Shown: positions 17,544-27,612, counted from the stretch's first letter. The stretch: 64,000 nucleotides of DNA from Methanobrevibacter sp. (GCF_030539665.1 NZ_JAUNXR010000003.1:184326-248325); one strand, 5' to 3'. The notes: a model not told the origin generated them from the letters alone. Numbers and translations are program-made.

Positions 17544-17553
17544 GATATATATT
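17544..17553 (+). promoter_or_regulatory. TATA element of tRNA-Gln
   Basis: GATATATATT is centred about 29 bases upstream of the first base of the tRNA, the expected distance for an archaeal promoter. Assigned by sequence and spacing. Confidence 0.55.
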
Positions 17554-17577
17554 TGTTGTATAACACATACATCAAAT

Positions 17578-17649
17578 AGTCCCGTAGGGTAGTGGTAATC
17601 CTTCTAGGCTTTGGACCCGGAGACGGCGGTTCGACTCCGCTCGGGACTA
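17578..17649 (+). tRNA. tRNA-Gln (anticodon TTG)
   Basis: A 72-base tRNA with a seven-pair acceptor stem (AGTCCCG with CGGGACT, then discriminator A), a D-arm with GGTAA loop, anticodon loop CTTTGGA with anticodon TTG, and a T-arm with loop TTCGACT. The 3' CCA is not encoded. The anticodon stem CTAGG/CCCGG contains one A-C mismatch in the middle, unusual for a functional tRNA and possibly a recent change. In methanogens glutaminyl-tRNA is made by amidation of glutamyl-tRNA. An ATP-grasp gene starts 34 bases downstream. Confidence 0.93.
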
Positions 17650-17683
17650 TTCTTTTTTACTTATTACTTTTTTTAATGATTTT

Positions 17684-18856
17684 ATGGAAAACTTATTGAT
17701 AATAGGGATTAATACTCGAAGTTTAGTTAATTCTGCTTTAAAATTAGACTATAATGTTTTCTCAACTAGCTATTTTCAAACTGCTGATTTTCCAAATATC
17801 GAAAATTCAAGGTGCATTTTAAATGAATGTGAAGATCAGTCCTGCGGAGTCTTTGAAGAATTGTATTCTCCTGAAAGCATATTGGATGCCTCAAGAGAAT
17901 ATTTGGAGGTTGCAGACAAGATAGTTCTTCAAAGTGGAGTCTGTTCAACAGATTTCAAAGGAGAATTCAAACAATATAGAAAGAAAATCCTTGGAAATTT
18001 GAATATTGGAAATATTGAAGACAAATTTAAATTTTATAATAAAATAAAGAACAAATATCTAACTCCTGAAACTTTTTATGTAAATGATATAGATGAAGTT
18101 ATTGAAATTAATAAAAATAATGAATCAAAACAATATATTTTAAAACCTCTTTCAGGAAGTGGAGGTTACAATATAAACCTATTAAATAATGATAGCTTAA
18201 ATCAAATAAACACTGAAGAATCCCGATGGATCATGCAGGAATATATTTCAGGAACTAACGTAAGCTCATCAACATTAGGAAACGGTACCGAATCAAGGCA
18301 CCTGATTAATTCAAGATTGCTTACTGCCAATGATTTTGGTCAAAAAGACAATTTCCTATATATAGGAAATATATTGCCCCTTACAAAAGAGATGCTGCCC
18401 AATGCAGAGGAATTGAATGATGAAATGAAAGACATCTCCGAAAGATTGATAAAGGAATTTAAATTAATCGGGTCAAACGGAATCGATTTCATAGCCAATG
18501 AGAATGGGCTGTATGTTATTGAACTGAATCCCAGAATCCAGGGAACCTATGAATGTTGTGAAAAAGTTCTAAATACCAATATGCTATATGCACACATCCA
18601 GGCATGTGAAGGAAATCTGATAGATGTACCTCAAATAAATGGATATAGCTATAAGAAAATAATATATGCAAACGAAACCAATAAGTTTAAGCCTCTGCCT
18701 TTTGAAAATATTTATGACCTGCCCCATGACGGATCCATAACAGAAAAAGGAGAGCCATTGCTTACGATAATAGAAAAAAACAGAAATCTGGAAAAATTAA
18801 TTGAAGATGTAACTTCAACAACATTAAAAATAGAACATTTAGAAGAAACCGACTAA
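17684..18856 (+). CDS. ATP-grasp enzyme (COG2232-like carboligase)
   Basis: A 390-residue protein with an ATP-grasp fold. The N-terminal part (LLIIGINTRSLVNSALKLDY) resembles a preATP-grasp domain; the grasp core includes ILKPLSGSGGYNINLL, RWIMQEYISGTNVS and the Mg-binding GLYVIELNPRIQGTYE. The family joins a carboxylate to a nucleophile; in methanogens COG2232 proteins have no firm substrate. No ribosome site precedes the ATG, which lies 34 bases after tRNA-Gln, so it may be read from the tRNA promoter. Its 3' end overlaps a convergent small gene by 18 bases. Confidence 0.8.
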   Translation: MENLLIIGINTRSLVNSALKLDYNVFSTSYFQTADFPNIENSRCILNECEDQSCGVFEELYSPESILDASREYLEVADKIVLQSGVCSTDFKGEFKQYRKKILGNLNIGNIEDKFKFYNKIKNKYLTPETFYVNDIDEVIEINKNNESKQYILKPLSGSGGYNINLLNNDSLNQINTEESRWIMQEYISGTNVSSSTLGNGTESRHLINSRLLTANDFGQKDNFLYIGNILPLTKEMLPNAEELNDEMKDISERLIKEFKLIGSNGIDFIANENGLYVIELNPRIQGTYECCEKVLNTNMLYAHIQACEGNLIDVPQINGYSYKKIIYANETNKFKPLPFENIYDLPHDGSITEKGEPLLTIIEKNRNLEKLIEDVTSTTLKIEHLEETD

Positions 18857-18988
18857 ATGCAAAATAAATACGATAAGACCAATAGTGATGAGAAAAGTAG
18901 TGATTACCATTCCTCTGGTCATCCAAATAAAAACCTTGGCTTTATTGTCTGGATCTGCCAGCCACTGATCTACAGGATTTCGTCTCAT
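18839..18988 (-). CDS. 49-residue membrane protein after atpD
   Basis: A short open frame on the minus strand with product MRRNPVDQWLADPDNKAKVF and so on, then one hydrophobic helix (about residues 27-49) with charged residues before it, so the N-terminus is probably cytoplasmic. AGGT is well spaced before the ATG at 18988. It starts 52 bases after atpD on the same strand and may be the last gene of the ATP synthase operon. Its 3' end overlaps the convergent ATP-grasp gene by 18 bases. I do not know a function; a role in ATP synthase assembly is a guess from position. Confidence 0.65.
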   Translation of the reverse strand: MRRNPVDQWLADPDNKAKVFIWMTRGMVITTFLITIGLIVFILHLVGFF

Positions 18989-19040
18989 AAAAAATACCTA
19001 AAAAAAGAAATATGAAAAAGAGAATAGTTATTAAGAAAAA

Positions 19041-19742
19041 CTAGACTCTCAAGTCAGGTACGTTGCTAGGTTTTTCAGCAAGTCCTTCCTCAACTTCTTG
19101 TTTTTTCTCAATTGTAGATCTAATCATTTTCAATCTAACAAAGTTTTCCCTTTCCATTTCTTGAAGTCTCATGTCGATATACTTTTCTGTGTTTCGGAAT
19201 CTTGGAATCATAATGTGTTCTAACGCATTTACCCTACGTTTAGTTGATTCAATTTCCTCAGCCAATAGGAAAATAGTTTTCTCTACTTCACCAAGTTCAA
19301 TTAAATATTTAACTGATTCCTCGAATTTTTTCGCAGCTTCATCTAACTGAATAGTAGTATCTGCAAATCCATAACCCCTATCAATAATGGATCTACCTTC
19401 ATCCATTACAACATTTGTAACAGGTACTGATACACCCATAATACTTCTGGAAGTGATGTCTACATCAATAGATTCTTTTACAGATAATGAAGCTTTTCTA
19501 ACTGCTAAGTCACCCATAACAATCTGAGCTTCAACTAAAGCTTCAGTTGCTTCTCTAAGACTTCTTTCTGCGTTTTCACGAATACCTTTAACACGATCTA
19601 AGATATCAAAAAACTCTTTAATAAGAGCATCCCTTTTTTCTTTTAATAAACCATGCCCTTTTTCTGCAAGTTTTGTTCTATCTTTAAGAGTAAGTAATTC
19701 CATCCTTGTAGGATTTACTCCCTCTATAATATCTTGTGCCAT
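19041..19742 (-). CDS. atpD: A-type ATP synthase subunit D
   Basis: A 233-residue central-stalk subunit of the A1Ao ATP synthase; two long coiled-coil helices (residues 1-80 and 145-210) reach into the A3B3 head, as shown by heptad-rich sequence at both ends and a short beta region between them. Opening [20 protein letters not shown] is typical. GAGGTGAT precedes the ATG. It is the last recognised synthase gene, 28 bases after atpB. Confidence 0.95.
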   Translation of the reverse strand: MAQDIIEGVNPTRMELLTLKDRTKLAEKGHGLLKEKRDALIKEFFDILDRVKGIRENAERSLREATEALVEAQIVMGDLAVRKASLSVKESIDVDITSRSIMGVSVPVTNVVMDEGRSIIDRGYGFADTTIQLDEAAKKFEESVKYLIELGEVEKTIFLLAEEIESTKRRVNALEHIMIPRFRNTEKYIDMRLQEMERENFVRLKMIRSTIEKKQEVEEGLAEKPSNVPDLRV

Positions 19743-19770
19743 CTAATCACCTCATTAACTTGTAATGAAA

Positions 19771-21174
19771 TTATTCGACATCGACACCGGAACGTTCAAG
19801 GAATTCTTCAATAAATTCATCTTTAAGACGTTTGAGTTCGGTTCTAGGTAAGATTTTAAGTAAATCCCAACCAAGGTCTAAAGTTTCAAAGATGGTTCTG
19901 TCTTCGTCTTTACCTTGAGTAATGAATCTGTCTTCAAATGCTTGTGCAAATTCTAAGAACTTTTGATCTCTTTCAGTAAGTGCTTCTTCCCCTACAACCG
20001 CTACTAAATCTCTTAATTCACGACCTTCCGCATATGCAGAATAAAGTTGGTCAGATACACCACTGTGGTCTTTACGGGTTTTTTCTTCACCGATACCCCC
20101 ACTCATTAAACGAGAGAGAGATGGAAGTACGTCTACAGGTGGGTAAATACCTTTCCTATAAAGTTCCCTACCTAATACGATTTGCCCTTCAGTAATATAT
20201 CCAGTTAAATCTGGAATTGGGTGAGTAATATCGTCTTGAGGCATAACTAAGATAGGCATTTGAGTAATAGAACCTTCTTTACCGTCAATACGTCCTGCAC
20301 GTTCATAGATGTTAGCAAGGTCAGTATACATGTATCCAGGGTAACCTCTTCTTCCAGGAACCTCGTCCCTAGCTGCGGAAATTTCCCTTAATGCTTCACA
20401 GTAGTTGGTCATATCAGTTAAGATAACTAATACTTGCATACCTAAGGTGAAAGCAAAGTATTCAGCAGTAGTTAAAGCCATTTTAGGAGTTAAAATCCTT
20501 TCGATAGCAGGGTCGTCTGCTAAGTTCATGAATACAGTTACCTTTTCAAGTGCACCGGTTCTTTCGAAGTCTCTCATGAAGAAGTTAGCTTCCTCGTGAG
20601 TAATACCCATAGCAGCAAATATTACCGCAAACTCGGTGTCGTCACCAAGTACTCTTGCTTGTCTTGCAATTTGAGCTGCTAAATCGTTGTGAGGTAAACC
20701 AGATCCTGAGAAAATAGGAAGTTTTTGTCCTCTTACTAAAGTGTTCATTCCATCAATGGTAGAGATACCAGTTTGAATAAATTCTTCTGGGAATTCACGA
20801 GAAGCAGGGTTCATAGGAGCCCCGTTAATATCTAATTCTTCATCAGGGATGATTTCTGGTCCGCCGTCAATAGGTTTACCGATACCGTTGAAAATACGAC
20901 CCATCATGTCTCTAGAAACACCAATTTTAGCAGTTTCACCAGTGAATCTAGTTTTTGTGTTTTTAGTGTTTAAGTCACTTGTTCCTTCGAAAACTTGGAT
21001 AACAGCAACGTCTTTAGTTACTTCAAGAACTTGCCCACTTCTTTTTTCACCATTTGGTGTTTCAATATCTACAATCTCGTTGTAACCTACACCGTCAACA
21101 CCTTCAACAACCATCAAAGGCCCGGAAACTTCAGAAACTGTAGTATATTCTCTAGTTTTAATATTTGTGTTCAT
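19771..21174 (-). CDS. atpB: A-type ATP synthase subunit B
   Basis: A 467-residue regulatory, non-catalytic subunit of the A3B3 head. It has the nucleotide-binding fold but no Walker A motif (SGSGLPHND in its place), as expected for the B subunit. Conserved segments include [16 protein letters not shown]-like [19 protein letters not shown] and [15 protein letters not shown]. It follows atpA after three bases and precedes atpD. The protein binds the central stalk and stabilises the catalytic interface. Confidence 0.97.
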   Translation of the reverse strand: MNTNIKTREYTTVSEVSGPLMVVEGVDGVGYNEIVDIETPNGEKRSGQVLEVTKDVAVIQVFEGTSDLNTKNTKTRFTGETAKIGVSRDMMGRIFNGIGKPIDGGPEIIPDEELDINGAPMNPASREFPEEFIQTGISTIDGMNTLVRGQKLPIFSGSGLPHNDLAAQIARQARVLGDDTEFAVIFAAMGITHEEANFFMRDFERTGALEKVTVFMNLADDPAIERILTPKMALTTAEYFAFTLGMQVLVILTDMTNYCEALREISAARDEVPGRRGYPGYMYTDLANIYERAGRIDGKEGSITQMPILVMPQDDITHPIPDLTGYITEGQIVLGRELYRKGIYPPVDVLPSLSRLMSGGIGEEKTRKDHSGVSDQLYSAYAEGRELRDLVAVVGEEALTERDQKFLEFAQAFEDRFITQGKDEDRTIFETLDLGWDLLKILPRTELKRLKDEFIEEFLERSGVDVE

Positions 21175-21177
21175 TAT

Positions 21178-22932
21178 TTAAGCCTCACTGCATTGTTTGG
21201 TAATATCTGCTTGAATTTGATCCACTTTAGCCATGAAATCATCTTCTGGCACATATTTCATTTTCGCAATATCTTCTTTAACAGGCAATGCTACGATTTT
21301 TTGGATAGGTACTCCTCTGTTTACTGCAGCAATAGCTTCTTTTTGGAATAAAAGAATAGTTTGTAACATTTTGTATTGTTTTTCAGGAGCACAGTAAGTA
21401 TCTACGTCATCAAACGCATTTTGTTGTAAGAAGTCTTCTCTTAACATACGAGTAGTTTCTAATGTAGCTTGGTCCACTTCTGGTAAAGCATCAGGACCTA
21501 CTAATTGTACAATCTCTTGAAGTTCTGATTCTTTTTGTAATAAAACCATAGCTTCGTCACGAACTGCTCTCCAATCTGCAGCAACGTTGTCTTGCCACCA
21601 GTTTTGGATACTGTCTACGTATAAGGAATAACTTTGTAACCAATCGATAGATGGGAAGTGACGTCTGTCCGCAAGGGATGCATCTAATGCCCAAAATACT
21701 TTACAGATACGTAAGGTGTTTTGAGTAACAGGTTCGGATAAGTCCCCACCAGGAGGTGATACAGCACCAACTACAGTAATGGATGCTACTTTTGGTTCGG
21801 TACCAATAGTATCTACTCTTCCTGCTCTTTCGTAGAATTGAGCGAGTCTGGATGCTAAGTATGCTGGGTATCCTTCTTCCCCAGGCATCTCTTCAAGTCT
21901 TCCTGAAATCTCCCTCATAGCTTCAGCCCATCTTGAGGTTGAATCTGCCATAAGTGCAACGTCGTAACCTTGGTCACGGTAGTATTCTGCAATGGTAATT
22001 CCAGTGTATACACATGCTTCACGAGCAGCTACCGGCATGTTGGATGTGTTTGCAATAAGAACAGTTCTATCCATAATTGGGTTACCGGTTTTTGGGTCGT
22101 CAAGGAATGGGAACTCAGTAAGTACCTCGGTCATTTCGTTTCCACGTTCTCCACAACCAATGTAGATAACAATATCTGCATCTGCCCATTTTGCTAATTG
22201 TTGTTGTGTAACAGTTTTACCTGAACCGAATGGACCAGGAATAGCTGCTGCTCCTCCTTTTGCAACTGAGAAAAAGGTATCTTGTGCTCTTTGACCAGTT
22301 ACGAGTGGAACATCAGGGTCTAATTTTTCACTGTATGGACGACCTTTTCTTACAGGCCATTTTTGAAGCATTTGAATAGCTTCATCACCATTTTCAGTAG
22401 CAACAGTAGCAATATCTTCTAATACAGTGTATTCACCTTCAGAAGCTAAGCTTTTCAATTCACCTTCAATAGTAGGTGGAACAAGGATTTTTTGTAATAC
22501 AGCAGAAGTTTCTTGTACTTCACCAAGAACGTCTCCACCTTTTACTTTATCTCCAACTTTAGCTACTGGTTTGAAAGTCCATTTTTTCTCTTTACTAATG
22601 GATGGTGCGTCTACACCTCTTGCAATGAAGTCTCCAGATTCTTTTTTAATTAATTCTAATGGTCTTTGAATACCATCAAAAATGGATCCCATTACACCAG
22701 GACCTAATTCTACGGATAAAGGTCCTCCAGTACTTTCTACAACTTGACCTGGTTCGATACCAGCGGTCTCTTCATATACTTGAATGGTAGCGGTGTCACC
22801 TTCGAGCTCAATAATTTCCCCGATGAGCCTTTGTTCACCTACTCTTACCATTTCATACATCTGGGTTCCTCTCATACCATCTGCGACAATAACAGGCCCA
22901 GCAATTTTAATAATCTTTCCTTCAATAATCAT
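21178..22932 (-). CDS. atpA: A-type ATP synthase catalytic subunit A
   Basis: A 584-residue catalytic subunit that makes ATP in the head of the A1Ao enzyme. The Walker A motif GPFGSGKT is at residues 233-240, with the family P-loop GPFGSGKTV; the non-homologous insert of A/V-type subunits lies before it (about 110-200), and [20 protein letters not shown] downstream. The length shows no intein, which is found in some archaeal atpA genes. The start overlaps atpF by four bases, a tight operon link. Confidence 0.98.
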   Translation of the reverse strand: MIIEGKIIKIAGPVIVADGMRGTQMYEMVRVGEQRLIGEIIELEGDTATIQVYEETAGIEPGQVVESTGGPLSVELGPGVMGSIFDGIQRPLELIKKESGDFIARGVDAPSISKEKKWTFKPVAKVGDKVKGGDVLGEVQETSAVLQKILVPPTIEGELKSLASEGEYTVLEDIATVATENGDEAIQMLQKWPVRKGRPYSEKLDPDVPLVTGQRAQDTFFSVAKGGAAAIPGPFGSGKTVTQQQLAKWADADIVIYIGCGERGNEMTEVLTEFPFLDDPKTGNPIMDRTVLIANTSNMPVAAREACVYTGITIAEYYRDQGYDVALMADSTSRWAEAMREISGRLEEMPGEEGYPAYLASRLAQFYERAGRVDTIGTEPKVASITVVGAVSPPGGDLSEPVTQNTLRICKVFWALDASLADRRHFPSIDWLQSYSLYVDSIQNWWQDNVAADWRAVRDEAMVLLQKESELQEIVQLVGPDALPEVDQATLETTRMLREDFLQQNAFDDVDTYCAPEKQYKMLQTILLFQKEAIAAVNRGVPIQKIVALPVKEDIAKMKYVPEDDFMAKVDQIQADITKQCSEA

Positions 22933-23246
22933 TTAACCATCTCTACCCCAATAACTCTTTTAATAAGATCTGCCATTTGATCAGATGATCCTTCAGAGGA
23001 CCCGTCTTTATCAGGTATTTCAATTATCATTGGCAATACATTAGAACCTATTTTTCTATTAATATGTTCTCTCATTTCATTAGCTAATACTTGTGTGATT
23101 ATAATAATAGAAACATCCTCTTCTAAAAACTTATCAAGAGCTTCAATAGCTTCTTCTGTGTTGTTGACAACAGCAGACTTTTTAACTCCACCTAATCTAA
23201 ATCCGGAAACAGTGTCAATGTCTCCAATAATTCCTACTGAACTCAT
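22929..23246 (-). CDS. atpF: A-type ATP synthase subunit F
   Basis: A 105-residue stalk subunit with a small alpha/beta CheY-like fold that binds subunits D and B and regulates the head. It starts [20 protein letters not shown] and contains [18 protein letters not shown], both usual. Four-base overlaps with atpC upstream and atpA downstream indicate translational coupling. Confidence 0.95.
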   Translation of the reverse strand: MSSVGIIGDIDTVSGFRLGGVKKSAVVNNTEEAIEALDKFLEEDVSIIIITQVLANEMREHINRKIGSNVLPMIIEIPDKDGSSEGSSDQMADLIKRVIGVEMVK

Positions 23247-24397
23247 ATTAACATCTCCATGATTTTAGAATTTGGGAATCCAACTTCTCTTTTTGCTCTT
23301 GCAATAATTTTTAAGTTTTTGATTTCAGTTTCTTTTTGACTTACGTATCCAATAATTGGACCTACACCTAATGGTTTTTTAGAAGCTAATGATTTAGCAT
23401 GGGAAGCTAAATATTCATCTAAAGCTCTTTCAAAGACAGCTACATTGCCAGTTTCATTATATTTAGCAATAGCATCACTTAAAGCTTCAGCATATTTTGT
23501 ACCTTCTAAACCAGAAATTACATTGGTTACATCTGGTGATTCCATTAAATCTTTAAGTTTCCATTCACGTAATTGATAACCTTCTTCCAACATGTATGGG
23601 CTAATCATATCATAGGTCAATCCATCTTCTTTAGCCCTTATGATTAATTTTAAGTTAGCAATATCAACCTTGGTTCCTACAAAGGAATAAACAATTTCCC
23701 TATTTTCATCTGATGGAACATCAGTGGATTTGAGTAATTTTTTCAAGTAATATTTGTCTAAAGCAGATTCCAATGGAAGAATCATACCACTATCTTCATA
23801 AGCTGGAAGAGCGTCTTCTAAAACAGTAGCGTATTCAGAACCGTCTAAAGCAGTTACAATATCAGTAACATTATCAGCATCTGCTAAATTAGAGAGATCG
23901 TCGTATAAATGACCGCCAGGAATTAATAAATCTTTAGTTTCTTCTGGGGTAAGACCTACTTCTTTAGCAGTGATGAGTGATTTGATGTTATCTACATCAG
24001 TTTTTTTAGACATAACAACGAATGGGTCTTTTACTTCTTTAGGAGCAAGACGTGCAATGAAATCATAAGTCTTAGCAGCTTGAATATCTAATGCTTTATC
24101 TAATGGATAATCATCTAAAGTTTCAGCGTAGTCAGGAACACCTTTAAGATAGTTTTCTACTTCAGCAACATCGTTAGCTTCAACGAGTTCTGTCATTTGT
24201 TTTTCTGTGAAAAGTCTTCCTTTTCTCGCTCTTACTCTAGCACTTGGATTAAGATAAGGATAAATATCTAATACTGGTCTAGTTGCAATAATCACAACAA
24301 TAGCGCCTACAACAACAATTGCGATAATACAAAGAACTAAGAAAGTTTCTTGAGTTAACCCAATTGAACTAATAAGTGCAGCAATTTCATCAGCCAT
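23243..24397 (-). CDS. atpC: A-type ATP synthase subunit C
   Basis: A 384-residue subunit that links the central stalk to the membrane rotor ring (V-type d homologue). It is built of three similar helical repeats, each with a tyrosine- or serine-rich turn and an R/K-x-N(L)K-L/I-I-AK motif ([49 protein letters not shown]). A single hydrophobic helix at residues 15-40 precedes these repeats, which is seen in Methanobacteriales. Spacing to atpE is eleven bases. Confidence 0.93.
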   Translation of the reverse strand: MADEIAALISSIGLTQETFLVLCIIAIVVVGAIVVIIATRPVLDIYPYLNPSARVRARKGRLFTEKQMTELVEANDVAEVENYLKGVPDYAETLDDYPLDKALDIQAAKTYDFIARLAPKEVKDPFVVMSKKTDVDNIKSLITAKEVGLTPEETKDLLIPGGHLYDDLSNLADADNVTDIVTALDGSEYATVLEDALPAYEDSGMILPLESALDKYYLKKLLKSTDVPSDENREIVYSFVGTKVDIANLKLIIRAKEDGLTYDMISPYMLEEGYQLREWKLKDLMESPDVTNVISGLEGTKYAEALSDAIAKYNETGNVAVFERALDEYLASHAKSLASKKPLGVGPIIGYVSQKETEIKNLKIIARAKREVGFPNSKIMEMLI

Positions 24398-24408
24398 AAT
24401 TTATCCTC

Positions 24409-25035
24409 CTAAAGATTAAATAAAACACTAGCTACTTCACTACGTAATATTTTTTTGTTTCTATCTAATCTAGATTCAATAGTGTTGTTAACTTCTATAT
24501 CTCCATTTGCAGTAATAAGCACAGCTCCACCAATAACGTCGATTGGTTCACCTAAAGTTAAGGTGGTTTGAACACCAGTGTCATTGGTTACATCCATAGC
24601 TATTGCGCTTAATTTACCACTAACTGTACCTTTGTCAGAATCTTTTACTTTTACGATTAATTCTCCACCACCGATTTCGATAGCTGCTTCTTTAATCATG
24701 TTAATTAAAGATTCTGTGTATTGAGCATCATTTGATGAAGCTTTTTGAGATAATTCTTCAGTTGCTTTGTTGAAAGCAGCTTCAATTACGTCTTCTTTAG
24801 CTTCTAATTCAGCTCTACGAGCATTCATCTTAGCTTCGGAAATAATTTGCTGATATCTCATATCAGATTGTTTTTTACCGTTTTCTAAAATTTTATTCTT
24901 TTCAGCATCAGCATCTTTAGTAGCTTTAGCATTTATTTTGTCTACTTCTGCTTGTGCATCTTGAATGATTTTATCAGCTTTATCCTGGGCTTCAGACATA
25001 ATGCTTGAAACAATTTTATCAGTGCCTGAGCTCAT
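24409..25035 (-). CDS. atpE: A-type ATP synthase subunit E
   Basis: A 208-residue peripheral-stalk subunit. Residues 1-100 form a long lysine- and alanine-rich coiled coil (IIQDAQAEVDKINAKATKDA) that pairs with subunit H; the C-terminal part is a globular domain that binds the head. Length and pattern fit the family. It lies between atpK and atpC with gaps of ten or eleven bases. Confidence 0.94.
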   Translation of the reverse strand: MSSGTDKIVSSIMSEAQDKADKIIQDAQAEVDKINAKATKDADAEKNKILENGKKQSDMRYQQIISEAKMNARRAELEAKEDVIEAAFNKATEELSQKASSNDAQYTESLINMIKEAAIEIGGGELIVKVKDSDKGTVSGKLSAIAMDVTNDTGVQTTLTLGEPIDVIGGAVLITANGDIEVNNTIESRLDRNKKILRSEVASVLFNL

Positions 25036-25045
25036 AGAATGCCTC

Positions 25046-25531
25046 CTAACCTAAGATTCCACCGAATACCATAAGTAAGATAGCAATCAAGAATCCATAA
25101 ATAGCCTGAGTCTCTGGTAATGCAGAGAAAATAATACCTCTAGCAAACATATCGTTATCTTCTACAATTGCTCCTACAGATGAGGATGCAGCCATACCTT
25201 GTCCCATACCGGAACCTAAACCTGCGAAACCAATAGAAGCACCTACACCAATAGCTACAATACCTGCAGCTGTGGATAATCCAGCTCCTCCTCCGAGTAA
25301 TCCAGAGAATACTAATAATAAGATTGCGATCAAGAATCCGTAAATAGCCTGAGTCTCTGGTAATGCAGAGAAAATAATACCTCTAGCAAACATGTCATTA
25401 TCTTCTGCAACAGCACCTACAGAACCTGCTGCTGCCATACCTTGACCTAAACCAGAACCTAATCCAGCAAAACCAATTGCTACTCCAGCACCAATAGCTG
25501 CAAGAGCAGTTCCTAAAGCGATTTCTACCAT
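25046..25531 (-). CDS. atpK: A-type ATP synthase rotor subunit K, duplicated hairpin
   Basis: A 161-residue proteolipid made of two fused c-type hairpins 81 residues apart. Each half keeps the ion-binding carboxylate (E59 and E140) in SALPETQAIYG, plus Q30/Q111, T60/T141 and Y64/Y145, the residues that bind Na+ in sodium-driven rotors. Both carboxylates are kept, so one subunit gives two ion sites. The gene is the most conserved at DNA level: 53 bases are identical between the halves. Na+ coupling is inferred from the motif and known related methanogens. Confidence 0.96.
   Translation of the reverse strand: MVEIALGTALAAIGAGVAIGFAGLGSGLGQGMAAAGSVGAVAEDNDMFARGIIFSALPETQAIYGFLIAILLLVFSGLLGGGAGLSTAAGIVAIGVGASIGFAGLGSGMGQGMAASSSVGAIVEDNDMFARGIIFSALPETQAIYGFLIAILLMVFGGILG
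25098..25150 (-). repeat. atpK internal repeat, copy 2 of 2
   Basis: These 53 bases are identical to 25341-25393 and code the ion-binding helix of the second hairpin. The offset is 243 bases, 81 codons. Confidence 0.9.
25341..25393 (-). repeat. atpK internal repeat, copy 1 of 2
   Basis: First-hairpin copy of the repeat at 25098-25150; identity at synonymous positions suggests recent duplication or gene conversion. Confidence 0.9.
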
Positions 25532-25597
25532 AATTAATTCACCTTTTTAATAATAATATAACCATAAATTTTTTTAATTTAAAATAATATAAAAATT

Positions 25598-27601
25598 TTA
25601 ATTTTTGATTTTAGTAAATACTCTACTAGCTTTGAAAGCTTCGAATTTGTTTTTTCCACTCATAAAGAATTGTGAGAAGAATTCTACGTAGTTTAAACGT
25701 AAAGCGTTAATAAATGCACCTAATACTTGGAACATGAAATTTGCAATGTGTCCAAATACAAATATGAATATTGCTACAAGAATTCCGATAAATGGAACCA
25801 TATTATTACACATTTGTGCTAAGATGTTTACTGTCATTGCAATACCACCAGTAGCTAAACATAAAGCTAAAAGACGAGCGTATGACAATATATCTCCCAT
25901 AAATCCGAAAATATCCATAACTCCATATGCACCATTAGCATATACTAACATTCCAATACATGCAACAATTAAAACTCCACCAAGAGCCATACCTATTATA
26001 CCAATAGCAGGCATTAAGTATCCTAAAGCTAATAAAACAACACCAGCTTCTAATACGAACCAACAAAGTTGAGAACCAATAGCCTCTTTTTTGTTTCCAT
26101 ATCTTAAGTTGTCAATTGCACCTAATATGAAACCAATGTTAGTGTAAATTACACCAATAACAATAGCTATTATCAAAATAGTATCTGGATGTTTGAATGC
26201 TTCAATAGCTGGAATAACAGTAGGTAAACGAATACCTAAAATTCTTTCTGGGAAATCTCCAATAAACCCATTAGTTACAAGACCTAATATTACAGCCCAT
26301 AAACCGGACATAATAAGGATTTTACCAAATGCATTCATGGATTTTTTAACTTTACCCATACCACGTAATAAAACAACTCCTATAAGAGATACAATAATTC
26401 CGTAAACAGCATCGGTTAAACAGAACCCAAAGAAGAATGGGAACATAATTGCAACAAATATAGTTGGATCAATTTCATTGTATCTTACTGGAGAATACAT
26501 ATCGACGAGGAATTCGTATGGTTTTGCATAATTCGGGTTGTTTTGTAAAACCGGTACATCTTCATCATCAGTGCCTTCTACTTCTATTACTTCTAAGACA
26601 CAGTGTCCATCAGAACTTTTTTCTACCAATTGCTCTACTTCATCAACATCTTTTGCAGGGACCCAAGCCTCAAGCATGTAAGTGTCTTTAGTTTTGACAA
26701 AAGCAGAAAATATATCATTCTTTTCTTTTTCGTTTTCTAATTGTTCTTTGAGAGCTAATATATCGTCATCCCATTTTTCTGCAATTGCTTTTAATTCTTG
26801 CTTTACAGAATTACGTTCGGAAGCGATGGTTTGTAATCTTGAATCAGCACTTGAAATAATCTGTTGTGGAGTTCCATCAACATTTCCTACTTCAAATTTC
26901 TCAAAGTCATATTTACGAAGTGTAGCATAAACTTCGTCATTATATTCTTTTAAAGTCACCACAATAATAATCTCTGTAGTTTTATTATCATCAGCAACTG
27001 TAAATATATCTAATTCATCAGTCAGTTTACTTAACTCTTTTTCGATTTCTGAAGATGATTCAACATTAATCCTACCAATAGTAATGGAAGTGTACTTTGA
27101 ACCTTTTAAAAGCGCTAAATTTATGTCTAAATTTTTAAGCCTATTAGCCAAGCTTTTGTTAGATTGTAGTTCACTAGTTTCAGCATCAAGAGCAGCAATC
27201 TTGCCTTCAACAACTTTTGTTTGAGCTTCCACTTGATTTAGCTTATCTTCAGCATTTTTGATTACAGTTTCAGTATCCACATTTGGGACTTCTTTCGGAA
27301 CTGGAATATCTGGACTAATAAAAGACATTAACTTGTCTTTCAACCCATGGCCTTCTGATAATGAATTTCCTAATAATTCAGATATTCCACTAGTTTTCAT
27401 CAAAAGTGAAGATAATTTACCAGTGTATTCAGTAGCTTTTGAAGGAGTTACTAACTCAGCCAATTGAGGATCTTGCTGAATGCTATCAGAGATGTCACTA
27501 ATTTGTATAAGCCCTTGTTCATGAAGAGCATCAACAGTATCAGCAACATATTTATCGAGAGTAACGATTTTGATTTTACGCATTCTAGCTGTCTTAAACA
27601 T
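25598..27601 (-). CDS. atpI: A-type ATP synthase membrane subunit I
   Basis: A 667-residue stator subunit (a-subunit homologue) that carries ions past the rotor. Residues 1-360 form the cytoplasmic stalk-like half with coiled-coil stretches; residues 370-650 hold about seven or eight membrane helices. The essential arginine is expected in the segment YARLLALCLATGGIAM, where an arginine lies in the helix. It follows atpH after eleven bases and is separated from atpK by 66 bases. Confidence 0.95.
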   Translation of the reverse strand: MFKTARMRKIKIVTLDKYVADTVDALHEQGLIQISDISDSIQQDPQLAELVTPSKATEYTGKLSSLLMKTSGISELLGNSLSEGHGLKDKLMSFISPDIPVPKEVPNVDTETVIKNAEDKLNQVEAQTKVVEGKIAALDAETSELQSNKSLANRLKNLDINLALLKGSKYTSITIGRINVESSSEIEKELSKLTDELDIFTVADDNKTTEIIIVVTLKEYNDEVYATLRKYDFEKFEVGNVDGTPQQIISSADSRLQTIASERNSVKQELKAIAEKWDDDILALKEQLENEKEKNDIFSAFVKTKDTYMLEAWVPAKDVDEVEQLVEKSSDGHCVLEVIEVEGTDDEDVPVLQNNPNYAKPYEFLVDMYSPVRYNEIDPTIFVAIMFPFFFGFCLTDAVYGIIVSLIGVVLLRGMGKVKKSMNAFGKILIMSGLWAVILGLVTNGFIGDFPERILGIRLPTVIPAIEAFKHPDTILIIAIVIGVIYTNIGFILGAIDNLRYGNKKEAIGSQLCWFVLEAGVVLLALGYLMPAIGIIGMALGGVLIVACIGMLVYANGAYGVMDIFGFMGDILSYARLLALCLATGGIAMTVNILAQMCNNMVPFIGILVAIFIFVFGHIANFMFQVLGAFINALRLNYVEFFSQFFMSGKNKFEAFKASRVFTKIKN

Positions 27602-27612
27602 ATTTCCTCACA

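Noticed and set aside
21178-22932. Intein in atpA
   Set aside because: The length of 584 residues and the unbroken P-loop region are normal; no insertion is seen.
25046-25531. atpK repeats as an assembly duplication
   Set aside because: The two halves differ at several codons outside the identical core, and duplicated hairpins are normal in this family.
25734-26405. Plus-strand open frames inside atpI
   Set aside because: They are shadows of the membrane-helix codons on the minus strand, without ribosome sites or recognisable proteins.
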